NCBI GenBank assembly: GCA_002431915.1
Contig: DJEP01000031.1
Coordinates: 1-22,643 of the forward strand
Reading direction: 5' to 3'
DNA length: 22,643 nucleotides
Source of the DNA: Lachnospiraceae bacterium UBA5895
Lineage (GTDB): Bacteria > Bacillota > Clostridia > Lachnospirales > Lachnospiraceae
Shown here: positions 7,924 to 15,896 of the stretch, one piece after another
How positions within the stretch are numbered: the stretch's first letter is position 1
Layout: each line of letters starts with the position of its first letter
Notes under the pieces: generated by a model
What the model saw: only the letters and a program-made list of their open reading frames with translations
What the model was told of the DNA's origin: nothing
Databases searched by the model: none
Program-made: the position numbers and the translations under genes

Positions 7924-8688
7924 ATGCGTATTATCAAATCTTTTTTCATAGCGTTTTCCATGTATTCCAAGATCCCGGTGCCACAGTTCGAGTGGAAGGA
8001 TGAGGACATGCGGTATGCCCTCTGCTTTTTTCCCTGGGTGGGGGCGGTGATCGGCGTACTGTGGTATCTGTGGAAAGAATTCTGTAACCGGTTCGCGGTG
8101 GGAAGCCTGTGCTATGCTGCGGTGGGGACGGCAATTCCGCTTTTAGTCACCGGAGGCTTTCATGTGGACGGTTTTTTAGATACCTGTGATGCCCTGCATT
8201 CCTATCAGCCGAGAGAACGGAAACTGGAGATTTTGAAAGATTCCCATATCGGGGCGTTTGCGGTGATCATGCTTGCGTTGTACGGACTCATTTTTCTCGG
8301 AGGCTTTTCGGAGATTACAGAGTGTCGGGGGCTGATCGTGGCGGGAGCCGGATGTTTCTTGTCCAGAGTGTTAAGCGGTATTGCGGTGGTAAGTTTTCCT
8401 TCGGCAAAGCAGGAGGGAACGTTGTATCTGTTCGCGGATAAGGCACACAAAAGGGTGGTAAAAACAGCTTTGTACGGACAAGGAATTCTGTGCATCGGGT
8501 TTATGCTGTGGACATCTCTTGCGGCTGGCGGAATTGCCGTGGCAGCAGCCCTGCTTACCTTTGCGTATTATTACCGGCGCAGTAAAAAAGAGTTTGGCGG
8601 CATCACCGGGGACACGGCGGGGTATTTTGTGACGCTCTGCGAAGGTTGCGTGGTGGTTGCGGTGGCAATCTCGGAAAGGCTGATTTAG
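7924..8688 (+). CDS. cobS: Adenosylcobinamide-GDP ribazoletransferase (cobalamin synthase)
   Basis: A 254-residue integral membrane protein of normal family length. CobS joins adenosylcobinamide-GDP with alpha-ribazole (or its phosphate) to make cobalamin (phosphate). Seen: the hallmark GGFHVDGFLDTCDA (77-90), whose aspartates are thought to bind Mg2+, KDSHIGAF (105-112), the late GGITGDTAGYF motif, and about six hydrophobic segments. The ATG at 7924 follows AAGGAAG with suitable spacing. The gene ends in TAG, immediately followed by the ATG of the second CobU-like gene with no gap, which suggests coupled expression. It lies between two CobU-like genes and just before cobC, grouping the nucleotide-loop steps. 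Confidence 0.96.
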   Translation: MRIIKSFFIAFSMYSKIPVPQFEWKDEDMRYALCFFPWVGAVIGVLWYLWKEFCNRFAVGSLCYAAVGTAIPLLVTGGFHVDGFLDTCDALHSYQPRERKLEILKDSHIGAFAVIMLALYGLIFLGGFSEITECRGLIVAGAGCFLSRVLSGIAVVSFPSAKQEGTLYLFADKAHKRVVKTALYGQGILCIGFMLWTSLAAGGIAVAAALLTFAYYYRRSKKEFGGITGDTAGYFVTLCEGCVVVAVAISERLI

Positions 8689-9084
8689 ATGATATTAATT
8701 ATAGGCGGGTTTGCCCAGGGAAAATTGCATTATGTGAAGCAGAACTATGCGTATCGTGAGGATGGACAGGAGGAGCCGGTTCTGGACGGAACGTTGGAAC
8801 TGCCCACAGAGACAGGAGCAGGACAGGTGATCGTCAATCATCTGCACCGTTATATCCGGGAGCAGCTGCGACAGGGGACAGATCCGGAAAAAGCGATAGA
8901 AGATTTTCTGAAAAAATATCCGGACGGCATCCTGATCTGTGATGAGATAGGCAACGGCATTATCCCCATGGAAGCGGAGGAGAGAATTTACAGAGAGCGC
9001 ACCGGCAGAATACTGGAACAGCTGGCAGCGCAGGCAGATGAGGTGGTGAGAGTCGTATGCGGAATCGGTCAAAAGATCAAATAG
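8689..9084 (+). CDS. Short CobU-like protein with degenerate P-loop
   Basis: A 131-residue protein related to CobU but about 50 residues shorter. The N-terminus MILIIGGFAQGKLHYVKQNY resembles the CobU P-loop, but the residue after GK is Leu13 instead of Ser/Thr. The double histidine of the guanylylation site is missing. The C-terminal half retains CobU features better than the full-length cobU upstream: LICDEIGNGIIPMEAEERIYRERTGR parallels the NEVGxGIVP...R..GR block, and ADEVVRVVCGIGQKIK the usual end. It starts directly after the cobS stop, and its 3' end may overlap cobC if that gene uses its upstream ATG. It might be an accessory subunit, a separate cobinamide-related kinase or a non-catalytic paralogue. 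The frame is intact, so I do not call it a pseudogene. Confidence 0.8.
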   Translation: MILIIGGFAQGKLHYVKQNYAYREDGQEEPVLDGTLELPTETGAGQVIVNHLHRYIREQLRQGTDPEKAIEDFLKKYPDGILICDEIGNGIIPMEAEERIYRERTGRILEQLAAQADEVVRVVCGIGQKIK

Positions 9085-9110
9085 AGATTCGGAGAGACAC
9101 CGGAACAGAA

Positions 9111-9776
9111 ATGCAGACAGAGATTCAGCTCACCCTCATTCGGCACGGGGCAACATTCTCCAATCAGGAGGGGCGATACCTCGGGAAAGCGGACGTCAGT
9201 TTAAGCCCGGACGGCATCCGGGTACTGAAAAAAAACGTGGCGGACAGAACCTATCCGGTTGTAGATATTCTGTTTTCCGGCCCCATGAAGCGGTGCCTTG
9301 AAACAGCACAGATCCTGTACCCCGAACAGGCTCCGATCCTCATACCGGAGTGGACGGAGATGGACTTTGGTGCATTCGATGGGCATAATTATAAAGAACT
9401 TTCCGGCAACCCTGACTATCAGAGATGGATCGACAGCGGCGGCACATTGCCGTTTCCGGAGGGAGAGAGTAGAGAAGAATTTATCCGCAGAAGCGTTGCC
9501 GGATGTGAAAAAATGTTGCAATGTCTGAAAAATGGCTGTAAGAAAGCTACAGGATTCGAATCTCAGAACATATCTGCGGTTGTTCACGGAGGAACCATCA
9601 TGGCGCTGCTCAGTCATTTTCTGGGGGGAGAATATTTTGACTATCAGATGAAATGCGGGCAGGGTTACAGCGGCAGGCTGGTATTCCGGATAGGAGAGGA
9701 GAATCCGGAGTGGAAGGAATTCCGCCCGCTTTCGGAGCCTGTACGATCGGAACTTACAAAAGGAGAAACATGTTGA
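9111..9776 (+). CDS. cobC: Alpha-ribazole phosphatase, histidine phosphatase family
   Basis: A 221-residue histidine phosphatase superfamily enzyme. In this context it should dephosphorylate alpha-ribazole 5'-phosphate or cobalamin 5'-phosphate, the last nucleotide-loop step. Seen: the catalytic LIRHGAT motif (His12), GPMKRCLETA, the proton donor region EMDFGAFDGHNY, and the second histidine in VVHGGTIMALL. The same frame extends upstream to an ATG at 9057 inside the previous gene, but the ATG at 9111 puts the RHG motif at the family's usual distance from the N-terminus and is preferred; neither has a strong ribosome binding site (GGAGAG lies about 14 bases before 9111). Its end overlaps cbiB by up to 7 bases. 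The general superfamily also holds phosphoglycerate mutases, but the neighbours make CobC the best call. Confidence 0.9.
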   Translation: MQTEIQLTLIRHGATFSNQEGRYLGKADVSLSPDGIRVLKKNVADRTYPVVDILFSGPMKRCLETAQILYPEQAPILIPEWTEMDFGAFDGHNYKELSGNPDYQRWIDSGGTLPFPEGESREEFIRRSVAGCEKMLQCLKNGCKKATGFESQNISAVVHGGTIMALLSHFLGGEYFDYQMKCGQGYSGRLVFRIGEENPEWKEFRPLSEPVRSELTKGETC

Positions 9777-10756
9777 TGAAATATCATATCATGGCATTCG
9801 GAGCGGGATTTTTACTGGATCAGCTCTTCGGCGATCCATATTTTCTGCCACACCCCATCCGGGGAATCGGGTGGCTGATCACGAAGACAGAAAAAATGCT
9901 GCGAAGCGGCAAAACACAAGACAATTCCACAGAGAGAGAGGCGGAGCGCAGACAGGGGAAACTTTTGGTGGTCATTGTTTTACTGCTTACGGGAATACTG
10001 GCAGCGTTAATTTTATTCGGTGCTTATGCAATTTACCCGAACCTTGGAATGGTCATAGAGGCAGTCATGACCTATCAGATCCTGGCGGCGAGGTGCCTTC
10101 AGGTGGAGAGCAGTAAGGTATGGAAGCAGCTGAACGCCGGAAGTCTGGAAGAAGCCAGAAAAGCGGTATCCATGATCGTGGGCAGGGATACGGAGCATTT
10201 GACAGAGGAAGGTGTGGCAAAAGCAGCTATCGAGACCGTGGCGGAAAATACTTCCGATGGTGTGATCGCTCCCATGCTGTATACCGCGCTGGGAGGTCCG
10301 GTGCTGGGATTTTTATATAAGGCAGTCAATACCATGGATTCTATGGTAGGATATAAGAATGAGAAGTATCTTCACTTCGGCAGAGATGCGGCGAAGCTGG
10401 ATGATGTGGTGAATTTTCTTCCCGCGAGGATCAGCGCACTTTTGATGATCGGGGCAGCTTTTATCAGCGGAAAAAGCTATAACGGCAGGCAGGCATGGCA
10501 CATCTGGCGCAGAGACAATAGGAAGCATGCCAGTCCAAATTCTGCCCAGACGGAATCCGTGTGTGCGGGAGCGTTGGGAATTCGGCTGGCGGGAGATGCC
10601 AGTTATTTCGGTAAGGTCGTGAAGAAGCCTTACATCGGGGATCCCACAAGGGCAGTGGAGCCGGAGGACATCCGCAGGACGAACCGCCTGATGAACCGGA
10701 CGGTGTGGATCTGCGAGATTTTGTGTTTGGGAATAATGATCGCGGCAGCAGTATGA
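9770..10756 (+). CDS. cbiB: Adenosylcobinamide-phosphate synthase
   Basis: A 328-residue membrane protein, normal for CbiB/CobD(aerobic naming). It attaches (R)-1-amino-2-propanol phosphate, made by the threonine-phosphate decarboxylase next door, to adenosylcobyric acid. Visible: LLDQLFGDPYFLPHPIRGIGWLI at the N-terminus, then hydrophobic segments, SLEEARKAVSMIVGRDTEHL, AAIETVAENTSDGVIAPMLY (a signature block), FLYKAVNTMDSMVGYKNEKY, and DVVNFLPARISAL. The frame is open well upstream within cobC, but AGGAG at 9761-9765 supports initiation at the ATG at 9770 (4-base spacing) or 9776 (10-base spacing, TGATG overlap with the cobC stop). Followed by a 159-base gap before cobD. Confidence 0.95.
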   Translation: MLMKYHIMAFGAGFLLDQLFGDPYFLPHPIRGIGWLITKTEKMLRSGKTQDNSTEREAERRQGKLLVVIVLLLTGILAALILFGAYAIYPNLGMVIEAVMTYQILAARCLQVESSKVWKQLNAGSLEEARKAVSMIVGRDTEHLTEEGVAKAAIETVAENTSDGVIAPMLYTALGGPVLGFLYKAVNTMDSMVGYKNEKYLHFGRDAAKLDDVVNFLPARISALLMIGAAFISGKSYNGRQAWHIWRRDNRKHASPNSAQTESVCAGALGIRLAGDASYFGKVVKKPYIGDPTRAVEPEDIRRTNRLMNRTVWICEILCLGIMIAAAV

Positions 10757-10915
10757 AAAGCAGACTTCTGCCCGCGTACTTGTGACTGCACATTGTGCGA
10801 AAGCACCATACAGGAAACATGAATGGTAAAGCACAAGTTATGAACTGTCTGATGATTTGCGGATGAAAAAGGATATGGAAAACTCTATGGTAACAGGAAC
10901 CGGAAAGGAAGGAAA
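10757..10915 (+). other. Intergenic gap between cbiB and cobD
   Basis: This 159-base stretch contains a short hairpin with a GNRA loop, GTGC-GAAA-GCAC (10795-10806), and a 15-codon reading frame from ATG 10819 to TGA 10866 preceded by AGGAAAC. It ends with the cobD ribosome binding site (AAGGAAGG). No T-run follows the hairpin, so it is not a convincing terminator, and I see no clear promoter. The short frame may be chance. Confidence 0.4.
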
Positions 10916-11995
10916 ATGCAGCAGAACATACATGGCGGCGATATATACGGCAGACAGATACGGCTGGATTTTTCGGTAAACGGCAATCCTTTAGGGATGC
11001 CGGAGGCAGCGAGGCTGGCTCTTTTAGCTGCAATCAATCATGTGGGGGAATATCCCGATGTTGCAGCAGGAGAACTAACGGAGGCAGTAAGTCATATGCT
11101 GTCGGTGCAAAGTGGCAGAGAAATCTCGAAGGAGTATCTGGTGTTTGGCAACGGTGCGTCAGAGCTTTTCCTGGCTGTCGTACATGCACTTAAGCCCGGA
11201 AATGTCGTGATTCCGGTGCCGTCCTTTTACGGCTACGAATATGCGGCGGAGGCGGCAGAAAGCCATATAAAATATGTATACCTGCCGGAGGATGCCGGAT
11301 TCTGCCAGGGGCAGGAGTTATTACAGGCATTAACGCCGGATAAGGAGCTATTGTTCCTGGCGAATCCCAACAATCCTACGGGACAGCTGATGAACGTGGA
11401 ATATTTGCATCAGCTGCTGGAACATTGCAGGAGGCAGGGAACTATCGTAGTACTGGATGAATGTTTTATCGAGTTCTGCGAGACGGACAGAGAACAGCTA
11501 AGGTCGATGATCGGGGAGATCGGACAGTATGAAAATCTGCTGTTGGTGCGTGCTTTTACGAAAAGCTTCGCCATGCCGGGGGTGCGCCTGGGGTATCTGG
11601 TGTGCAGCAATGTAGAGCTTCGGGAGAAAATCCGCAGACAGCTGCCGGAATGGAATCTGTCGGTGTTCGCCCAGAGAGTGGGTGTCATCTGTGCGGAGCA
11701 GTCGGAGCAATATCTGCAAGGCACTGTGGAATATGTGAAAAACGAGAGAGAATATTTGCAGGAAGGACTGGAGGCGCTGGGCATCCGGGTGGTGTCCGGA
11801 GAAGCGGATTTCCTGTTACTGTACACCACACAGCCTATCTACGACAGATTGCTTGCAAAAGGCATCCTCATCCGGAACTGTGAGAATTTCCGGGGACTGG
11901 GAGCGGGATATTACCGGATCGCAGTGAAGAAGCATGAGGAGAATGAAATTCTTTTACGGGAACTGAAAGAGTGCCTGTCGCAAGACCGACTGTGA
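10916..11995 (+). CDS. cobD: Threonine-phosphate decarboxylase (PLP-dependent)
   Basis: A 359-residue fold-type I PLP enzyme, close to histidinol-phosphate aminotransferases. In this context it is CobD, which decarboxylates L-threonine O-3-phosphate to aminopropanol phosphate for CbiB. Seen: HGGDIYG at the N-terminus (typical of CobD), LDFSVNGNPLG, the cofactor-binding FGNGASELF, LANPNNPTGQL, VLDECFIEF, and the Schiff-base lysine in FTKSFAMPGVRLGYL (Lys216), where CobD enzymes usually read LTKxxAxPGLRLGY. The ATG follows AAGGAAGGAAA. It begins a fresh block after a 159-base gap and is followed 24 bases later by cbiC. A histidinol-phosphate aminotransferase is the main alternative but is unlikely next to cbiB. 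Confidence 0.95.
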   Translation: MQQNIHGGDIYGRQIRLDFSVNGNPLGMPEAARLALLAAINHVGEYPDVAAGELTEAVSHMLSVQSGREISKEYLVFGNGASELFLAVVHALKPGNVVIPVPSFYGYEYAAEAAESHIKYVYLPEDAGFCQGQELLQALTPDKELLFLANPNNPTGQLMNVEYLHQLLEHCRRQGTIVVLDECFIEFCETDREQLRSMIGEIGQYENLLLVRAFTKSFAMPGVRLGYLVCSNVELREKIRRQLPEWNLSVFAQRVGVICAEQSEQYLQGTVEYVKNEREYLQEGLEALGIRVVSGEADFLLLYTTQPIYDRLLAKGILIRNCENFRGLGAGYYRIAVKKHEENEILLRELKECLSQDRL

Positions 11996-12019
11996 AACAG
12001 AGGATAGGAGAACAAACCT

Positions 12020-12682
12020 ATGGAAAAGTGGGAACACAAGAACATCGAATATGTATTGCCGGAAGATATCGAGAAGAGAAGCTTTGAAATCATTGCCGCA
12101 GAACTGACAGAGCGGGGAATTACATTACCTGCGGAGCAGGATCCCATCACCCGCAGGGTGATCCACACCAGTGCGGATTTTGATTATGCGGAGACGATGA
12201 CCTATTCCGAAAATGCGGTGGAGATCGTCAAAAACCTGATAAAAAACGGTGCGGACATCGTGACGGATACCAACATGGCACTGTCCGGGATTAATAAAAA
12301 GGTGCTGGCTTCTTTTGGTGGGGAAGCCCACTGCTACATGGCAGACGCGGAGGTGGCGGCAATGGCGAAAGAGCGGAAGACCACCCGGGCGGCTATCAGC
12401 ATGGAACTGGCATCGAAACGGGAAAAACCGGTGATCTTCGCTGTGGGAAATGCACCTACGGCGCTGATACAGATCTATGAGATGATGCAGGAGAGCGACT
12501 GGCGTCCGGCATTTGTCATCGGGGTTCCCGTGGGATTTGTAAACGTAGAAGCTGCCAAGGAACTGATCCTGGAGACGGATGTGCCCTATATCATCAACCG
12601 CGGAAGAAAGGGCGGCAGCAACGTGGCAGCGGCAATCTGCAATGCCCTGCTGTATGAGTTGCGGAAGGAACAGATGCGATAA
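12020..12682 (+). CDS. cbiC: Cobalt-precorrin-8 methylmutase
   Basis: A 220-residue CbiC, normal length. It shifts the methyl group from C11 to C12, turning cobalt-precorrin-8 into cobyrinic acid. Visible: RRVIHTSADFDYA with the catalytic His49, IVTDTNMALSGI, AVGNAPTALIQI (a family signature), PAFVIGVPVGFVNVEAAKE and NRGRKGGSNVAAAICNAL at the C-terminus. The ATG is preceded by ATAGGAG with 9-base spacing. It follows cobD by 24 bases and precedes cbiD by 64 bases, so it is likely in one transcript with them. Confidence 0.97.
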   Translation: MEKWEHKNIEYVLPEDIEKRSFEIIAAELTERGITLPAEQDPITRRVIHTSADFDYAETMTYSENAVEIVKNLIKNGADIVTDTNMALSGINKKVLASFGGEAHCYMADAEVAAMAKERKTTRAAISMELASKREKPVIFAVGNAPTALIQIYEMMQESDWRPAFVIGVPVGFVNVEAAKELILETDVPYIINRGRKGGSNVAAAICNALLYELRKEQMR

Positions 12683-12746
12683 GCAAAAGCCGAGCAGGCG
12701 ACCGGAAATGTGTAATGAACAGGAAAAGTAACAGTGAGGTAAAAGC

Positions 12747-13934
12747 ATGCGGTACGGATTTACCACAGGAAGCTGTGCGGCAGCAGCGGCGAAAGCAGCC
12801 GCCTATATGCTGCTGACCGGCAGGGAGAAAACGGAAATTACCATAGAGACCCCCAAAGGCCTCCCCTATACGGCCCAGATCCGCAACATCTGCCGTAAGG
12901 AGCGGGAGGTCAGCTGCGCCGTGGAAAAGGATGGCGGGGATGATCCCGACATTACCACGGGGGCACTGATCTGCGCGAAAGTCTCCCTGCCGCAGGAAGC
13001 TGGCGGGGAAGTCCGGGAAGAACCCGGAGAAGCCCACGTTGGCACGCCCCAGACCGGTCATGCACGGGAGCAGGCACAGGTCGTGATCGACGGCGGCTTT
13101 GGTGTCGGCCGGGTGACGAAGCCGGGACTGGATCAGCCCGTGGGAAATGCCGCCATCAATCACGTTCCCAGAGAAATGATCGAACGGGAAGTATTGCAGG
13201 TGTGCCAGGTGCTGGATTATCGTGGAATCCTGTCGGTGGAGATCTCTGTGCCGGAAGGCGAAAAGCTGGCGGAGCGGACATTTAACCCGAGACTTGGCAT
13301 CGTAGGCGGTATTTCGATCCTGGGCACCAGTGGTGTCGTGGAGCCCATGAGCACTCAGGCAATTCTGGATACGATCCGTGTGGAACTGCGGCAGCAGCGG
13401 GCACTGGGGAGAGAAGATGTGGTGATCTCTCCGGGCAATTACGGACTGGATTTTCTGAAAAATACGTATCACTATGATCTGGACAAAAGTGTAAAATGCA
13501 GTAATTTTATCGGTCTGACCATAGATATGGCGGTGGAAGAGGGATTCAAACGTCTGCTTCTGGCAGGACATATCGGGAAACTCATCAAGGTGGCGGGCGG
13601 TATCATGAATACCCATTCCAGAGAGGGAGACTGCCGCATGGAACTGTTGACAGCGTTTGCCGTAAAATGCGGTGTGGCGTCGGAGAGAGCCGTGCAGATC
13701 CTGTCCTGTGTCACCACAGAAGAGGCGGTGCGGATTCTGGACGAGTGCGGCAGGAGACAGGAAGTCATGGACTATGCCATGGAACGCATTTTATTTTATC
13801 TGGAGAAACGGGCGCAGGGAAAACTTGCAATCGAATGTATCATGTATGCCAATGATTTCGGAGCATTGGCGAAGAGTAAGGAGGCGGAAACATGGTTTAC
13901 TTTGTTGGCGCAGGAAGCGGGGCAGCAGATCTGA
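12747..13934 (+). CDS. cbiD: Cobalt-precorrin-5B C1-methyltransferase
   Basis: A 395-residue CbiD, which methylates C1 with S-adenosylmethionine in the anaerobic pathway. Characteristic blocks are YGFTTGSCAAAAAKAA (3-18), KDGGDDPDITTGA (61-73), GGFGVGRVTKPGLDQPVGNAAIN (117-139), ISILGTSGVVEPMS, and LLLAGHIGKLIKVAGGIMNTHS. Between residues about 82 and 111 there is a Gly/Glu-rich stretch longer than I expect for the family, which makes the protein somewhat larger than the common 360-380 residues. GAGGT lies 6 bases before the ATG. Its 3' end overlaps cbiF by 43 bases, so the two are probably translationally coupled. Confidence 0.97.
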   Translation: MRYGFTTGSCAAAAAKAAAYMLLTGREKTEITIETPKGLPYTAQIRNICRKEREVSCAVEKDGGDDPDITTGALICAKVSLPQEAGGEVREEPGEAHVGTPQTGHAREQAQVVIDGGFGVGRVTKPGLDQPVGNAAINHVPREMIEREVLQVCQVLDYRGILSVEISVPEGEKLAERTFNPRLGIVGGISILGTSGVVEPMSTQAILDTIRVELRQQRALGREDVVISPGNYGLDFLKNTYHYDLDKSVKCSNFIGLTIDMAVEEGFKRLLLAGHIGKLIKVAGGIMNTHSREGDCRMELLTAFAVKCGVASERAVQILSCVTTEEAVRILDECGRRQEVMDYAMERILFYLEKRAQGKLAIECIMYANDFGALAKSKEAETWFTLLAQEAGQQI

Positions 13935-14683
13935 TCACAGTGAGGGGCATGCGGCTGTTACAAAAAGCGGATGTCATCATTTATGCGGGATCGCTGGTGA
14001 ATCCGGAGCTGCTACAATATGCAAAGGCGGACTGTGAGATCCATAACAGCGCAAAACTGACCTTGGAAGAAGTATTGCAGATCATGCAGGAGGCACAGGC
14101 GCAGGGGAAAATGCTGGTGCGTCTGCATACCGGAGAACCCAGTATCTACGGAGCGGTGCGGGAGCAGATGGATGCACTGGATGCATTACATATCCCCTAC
14201 GAAAGCTGCCCGGGAGTGAGCGCCTGCTTCGGCGCGGCGGCATCGTTAAATCTGGAATATACCCTGCCCGGGGTCTCCCAGACCCTGATCATTACCCGTA
14301 TGGAGGGCAGGACCGGAGTGCCGGAAAAGGAAAGCATCGAAAGTCTGGCAGCCCATCAGGCTTCCATGGCGATCTACTTAAGCGCCGGAATGCTGCAGGA
14401 ACTGAGCCGCAGGCTGATGACCGGCGGTTATGCCTCAGACAGTCCGGCAGCCCTTGTCTACAAGGCAACCTGGCCGGAGGAAGAAGCCTATATCTGTACC
14501 GTGGAGACCCTGGCACATGTGGCGGAAGAGCACGGCATTACCAAGACAGCACTGGTACTGGTGGGAGATGTCATCACGCACGGCAGTTACCAGAAGTCGA
14601 GACTGTATGCGGCGGATTTTTCCACGGAGTTCCGTAAGGCGAAGAACAGTACCGTGCAGACAGAGGAAAAACAGGAGAAATAG
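13892..14683 (+). CDS. cbiF: Cobalt-precorrin-4 C11-methyltransferase
   Basis: A 263-residue SAM-dependent tetrapyrrole methylase of the CbiF/CobM type. Seen: VYFVGAGSGAADLITVRG (the usual GAGPG loop reads GAGSG), ADVIIYAGSLVNPEL (typical of CbiF), LHTGEPSIYGAVREQ (78-92), the PGVSACFGAAA block, LIITRMEGRT, and VYKATWPEE, all CbiF markers that separate it from CbiH and CbiL. The ATG lies inside the end of cbiD and has AAGGAGG upstream. The last ~20 residues are a polar tail. The GTG of cbiG follows the stop by 1 base, so expression is tightly linked to its neighbours. Confidence 0.97.
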   Translation: MVYFVGAGSGAADLITVRGMRLLQKADVIIYAGSLVNPELLQYAKADCEIHNSAKLTLEEVLQIMQEAQAQGKMLVRLHTGEPSIYGAVREQMDALDALHIPYESCPGVSACFGAAASLNLEYTLPGVSQTLIITRMEGRTGVPEKESIESLAAHQASMAIYLSAGMLQELSRRLMTGGYASDSPAALVYKATWPEEEAYICTVETLAHVAEEHGITKTALVLVGDVITHGSYQKSRLYAADFSTEFRKAKNSTVQTEEKQEK

Positions 14684-14684
14684 T

Positions 14685-15896
14685 GTGAAGATTAGTGTAA
14701 TCAGCTTTACGAAAACAGGACAGAGGCTGGCGGAACGGATCCGGGAGAGCTTCGGCGGGGAAAGTGCGGTCATGCTCTATACCAAGTGTTCCCGAATGGG
14801 GAAAAAGACGGTACCGACCGCGGATAACGGTAGTGACATCATAGCAGTGAAAACTTTTGGGATAAATGCCGGGGCACAGGAGAAAAGCTTTACAAGGCAA
14901 CCGAAAAGTTCTACAGCACAAATGGAAAATTCTACGGCACAGACGGAGGGCAGCCCGGGCGTGATTCACATACAGAACAATGTTTCATCATGGACCGGGG
15001 AGCAGATGGCAGCCCATCACGCGCTGGTGTTCATCGGAGCCTGTGGAATTGCTGTCCGGGCAATTGCCCCCTGGATCACGGATAAACTGCACGACAGTCC
15101 GGTACTGGTCATGGATGAACAGGGACAGTATGTGATTCCACTGTTGTCCGGACATGTGGGCGGAGCCAACGAACTGGCGGTAAGGCTTGCCGGAGAACTG
15201 GGAGCCATCCCTGTGATCACGACAGCCACGGATCTGCATGGCAGTTTTGCAGTGGATCTCTTTGCTAAAAAGAATGATCTGCGGATCTGCAACCGGGAGG
15301 GAATCGCCAGAGTGTCGGCAAAAGTACTGGCAGGGGAAGAAATCACTATGTCCATACAGACAGGACATCTGGCAGCGGACGAGGCCATTCCGTCAGAAAT
15401 TCGGCTGTGTGCGTATCCCCCTACGGAAAAAGTGGATGTCTTGATTGCAGACGGCACGGAAGAAATATTTCAAAAAGAGGCAGTCAAACTATTGTTACAG
15501 CCGAAAAAATATATTCTGGGCGTAGGCTGCAAAAAGGGAACGGACAGCGCAAAACTGGAAGCTTTTTTACGGAAAATACTGGAAGAACAGGGCATTGTTC
15601 CGGAACAGATCACAGCGCTGGCTTCCATTGATGTAAAGAAAGAGGAAAAATGTCTGTTGGAATTCAGCGAAAAGTACAGGATTCCATTCCGGACGTATTC
15701 GGTCCGGGAATTGCAGTCGGTGCCCGGAACATTTCATGGCTCCGATTTTGTAAAGTCACAGGTAGGTGTGGACAATGTGTGCGAGCGTGCCGCCATGAAG
15801 GCAGCCGGGACAGGTGGTCAGATTTATCTGAGTAAGCAGGCACAGGATGGCATGACCGTGGCAGTTGCAGAGAAAGCATGGAAAGTAACCGTGTGA
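14685..15896 (+). CDS. cbiG: Cobalt-precorrin-5A hydrolase
   Basis: A 403-residue CbiG, which opens the delta-lactone ring of cobalt-precorrin-5A and releases acetaldehyde. N-terminal and central parts: KISVISFTKTG, then HALVFIGACGIAVRAIAPWI and PLLSGHVGGANELAVRLA near residues 110-170, followed by ITTATDLHGSFAVD. The C-terminal CbiG domain has GVGCKKGTDSAKLE, ASIDVKKEEKCLLEF and FVKSQVGVDNVCERAA. The frame is open upstream inside cbiF, but GTG at 14685 has AGGAG at 14673-14677 with 7-base spacing and gives the usual N-terminus. An insertion at about residues 60-90 contains a small imperfect repeat (STAQMEN / STAQTEG). The stop codon lies inside a perfect palindrome, annotated separately. Confidence 0.96.
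   Translation: MKISVISFTKTGQRLAERIRESFGGESAVMLYTKCSRMGKKTVPTADNGSDIIAVKTFGINAGAQEKSFTRQPKSSTAQMENSTAQTEGSPGVIHIQNNVSSWTGEQMAAHHALVFIGACGIAVRAIAPWITDKLHDSPVLVMDEQGQYVIPLLSGHVGGANELAVRLAGELGAIPVITTATDLHGSFAVDLFAKKNDLRICNREGIARVSAKVLAGEEITMSIQTGHLAADEAIPSEIRLCAYPPTEKVDVLIADGTEEIFQKEAVKLLLQPKKYILGVGCKKGTDSAKLEAFLRKILEEQGIVPEQITALASIDVKKEEKCLLEFSEKYRIPFRTYSVRELQSVPGTFHGSDFVKSQVGVDNVCERAAMKAAGTGGQIYLSKQAQDGMTVAVAEKAWKVTV

Noticed and set aside
8689..9084. The short CobU-like gene read as a pseudogene
   Set aside because: The frame is intact, it abuts cobS exactly, and its conserved C-terminal block is better preserved than that of the full-length CobU, so decay is not the best explanation.
9653..9769. 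An N-terminal extension of CbiB starting inside cobC
   Set aside because: The extra 39 codons read another frame of cobC, and AGGAG at 9761-9765 marks the start at 9770 or 9776.
12594..13616. A 340-codon open frame on the - strand across cbiC and cbiD
   Set aside because: It lies opposite two clear enzyme genes, its translation has no recognisable domain, and it has no ribosome binding site; it is a shadow of codon bias in the + strand genes.
14430..14684. An N-terminal extension of CbiG starting inside cbiF
   Set aside because: The 85 extra codons are Arg/Trp-rich out-of-frame cbiF; AGGAG followed by GTG at 14685 gives the family's normal N-terminus.
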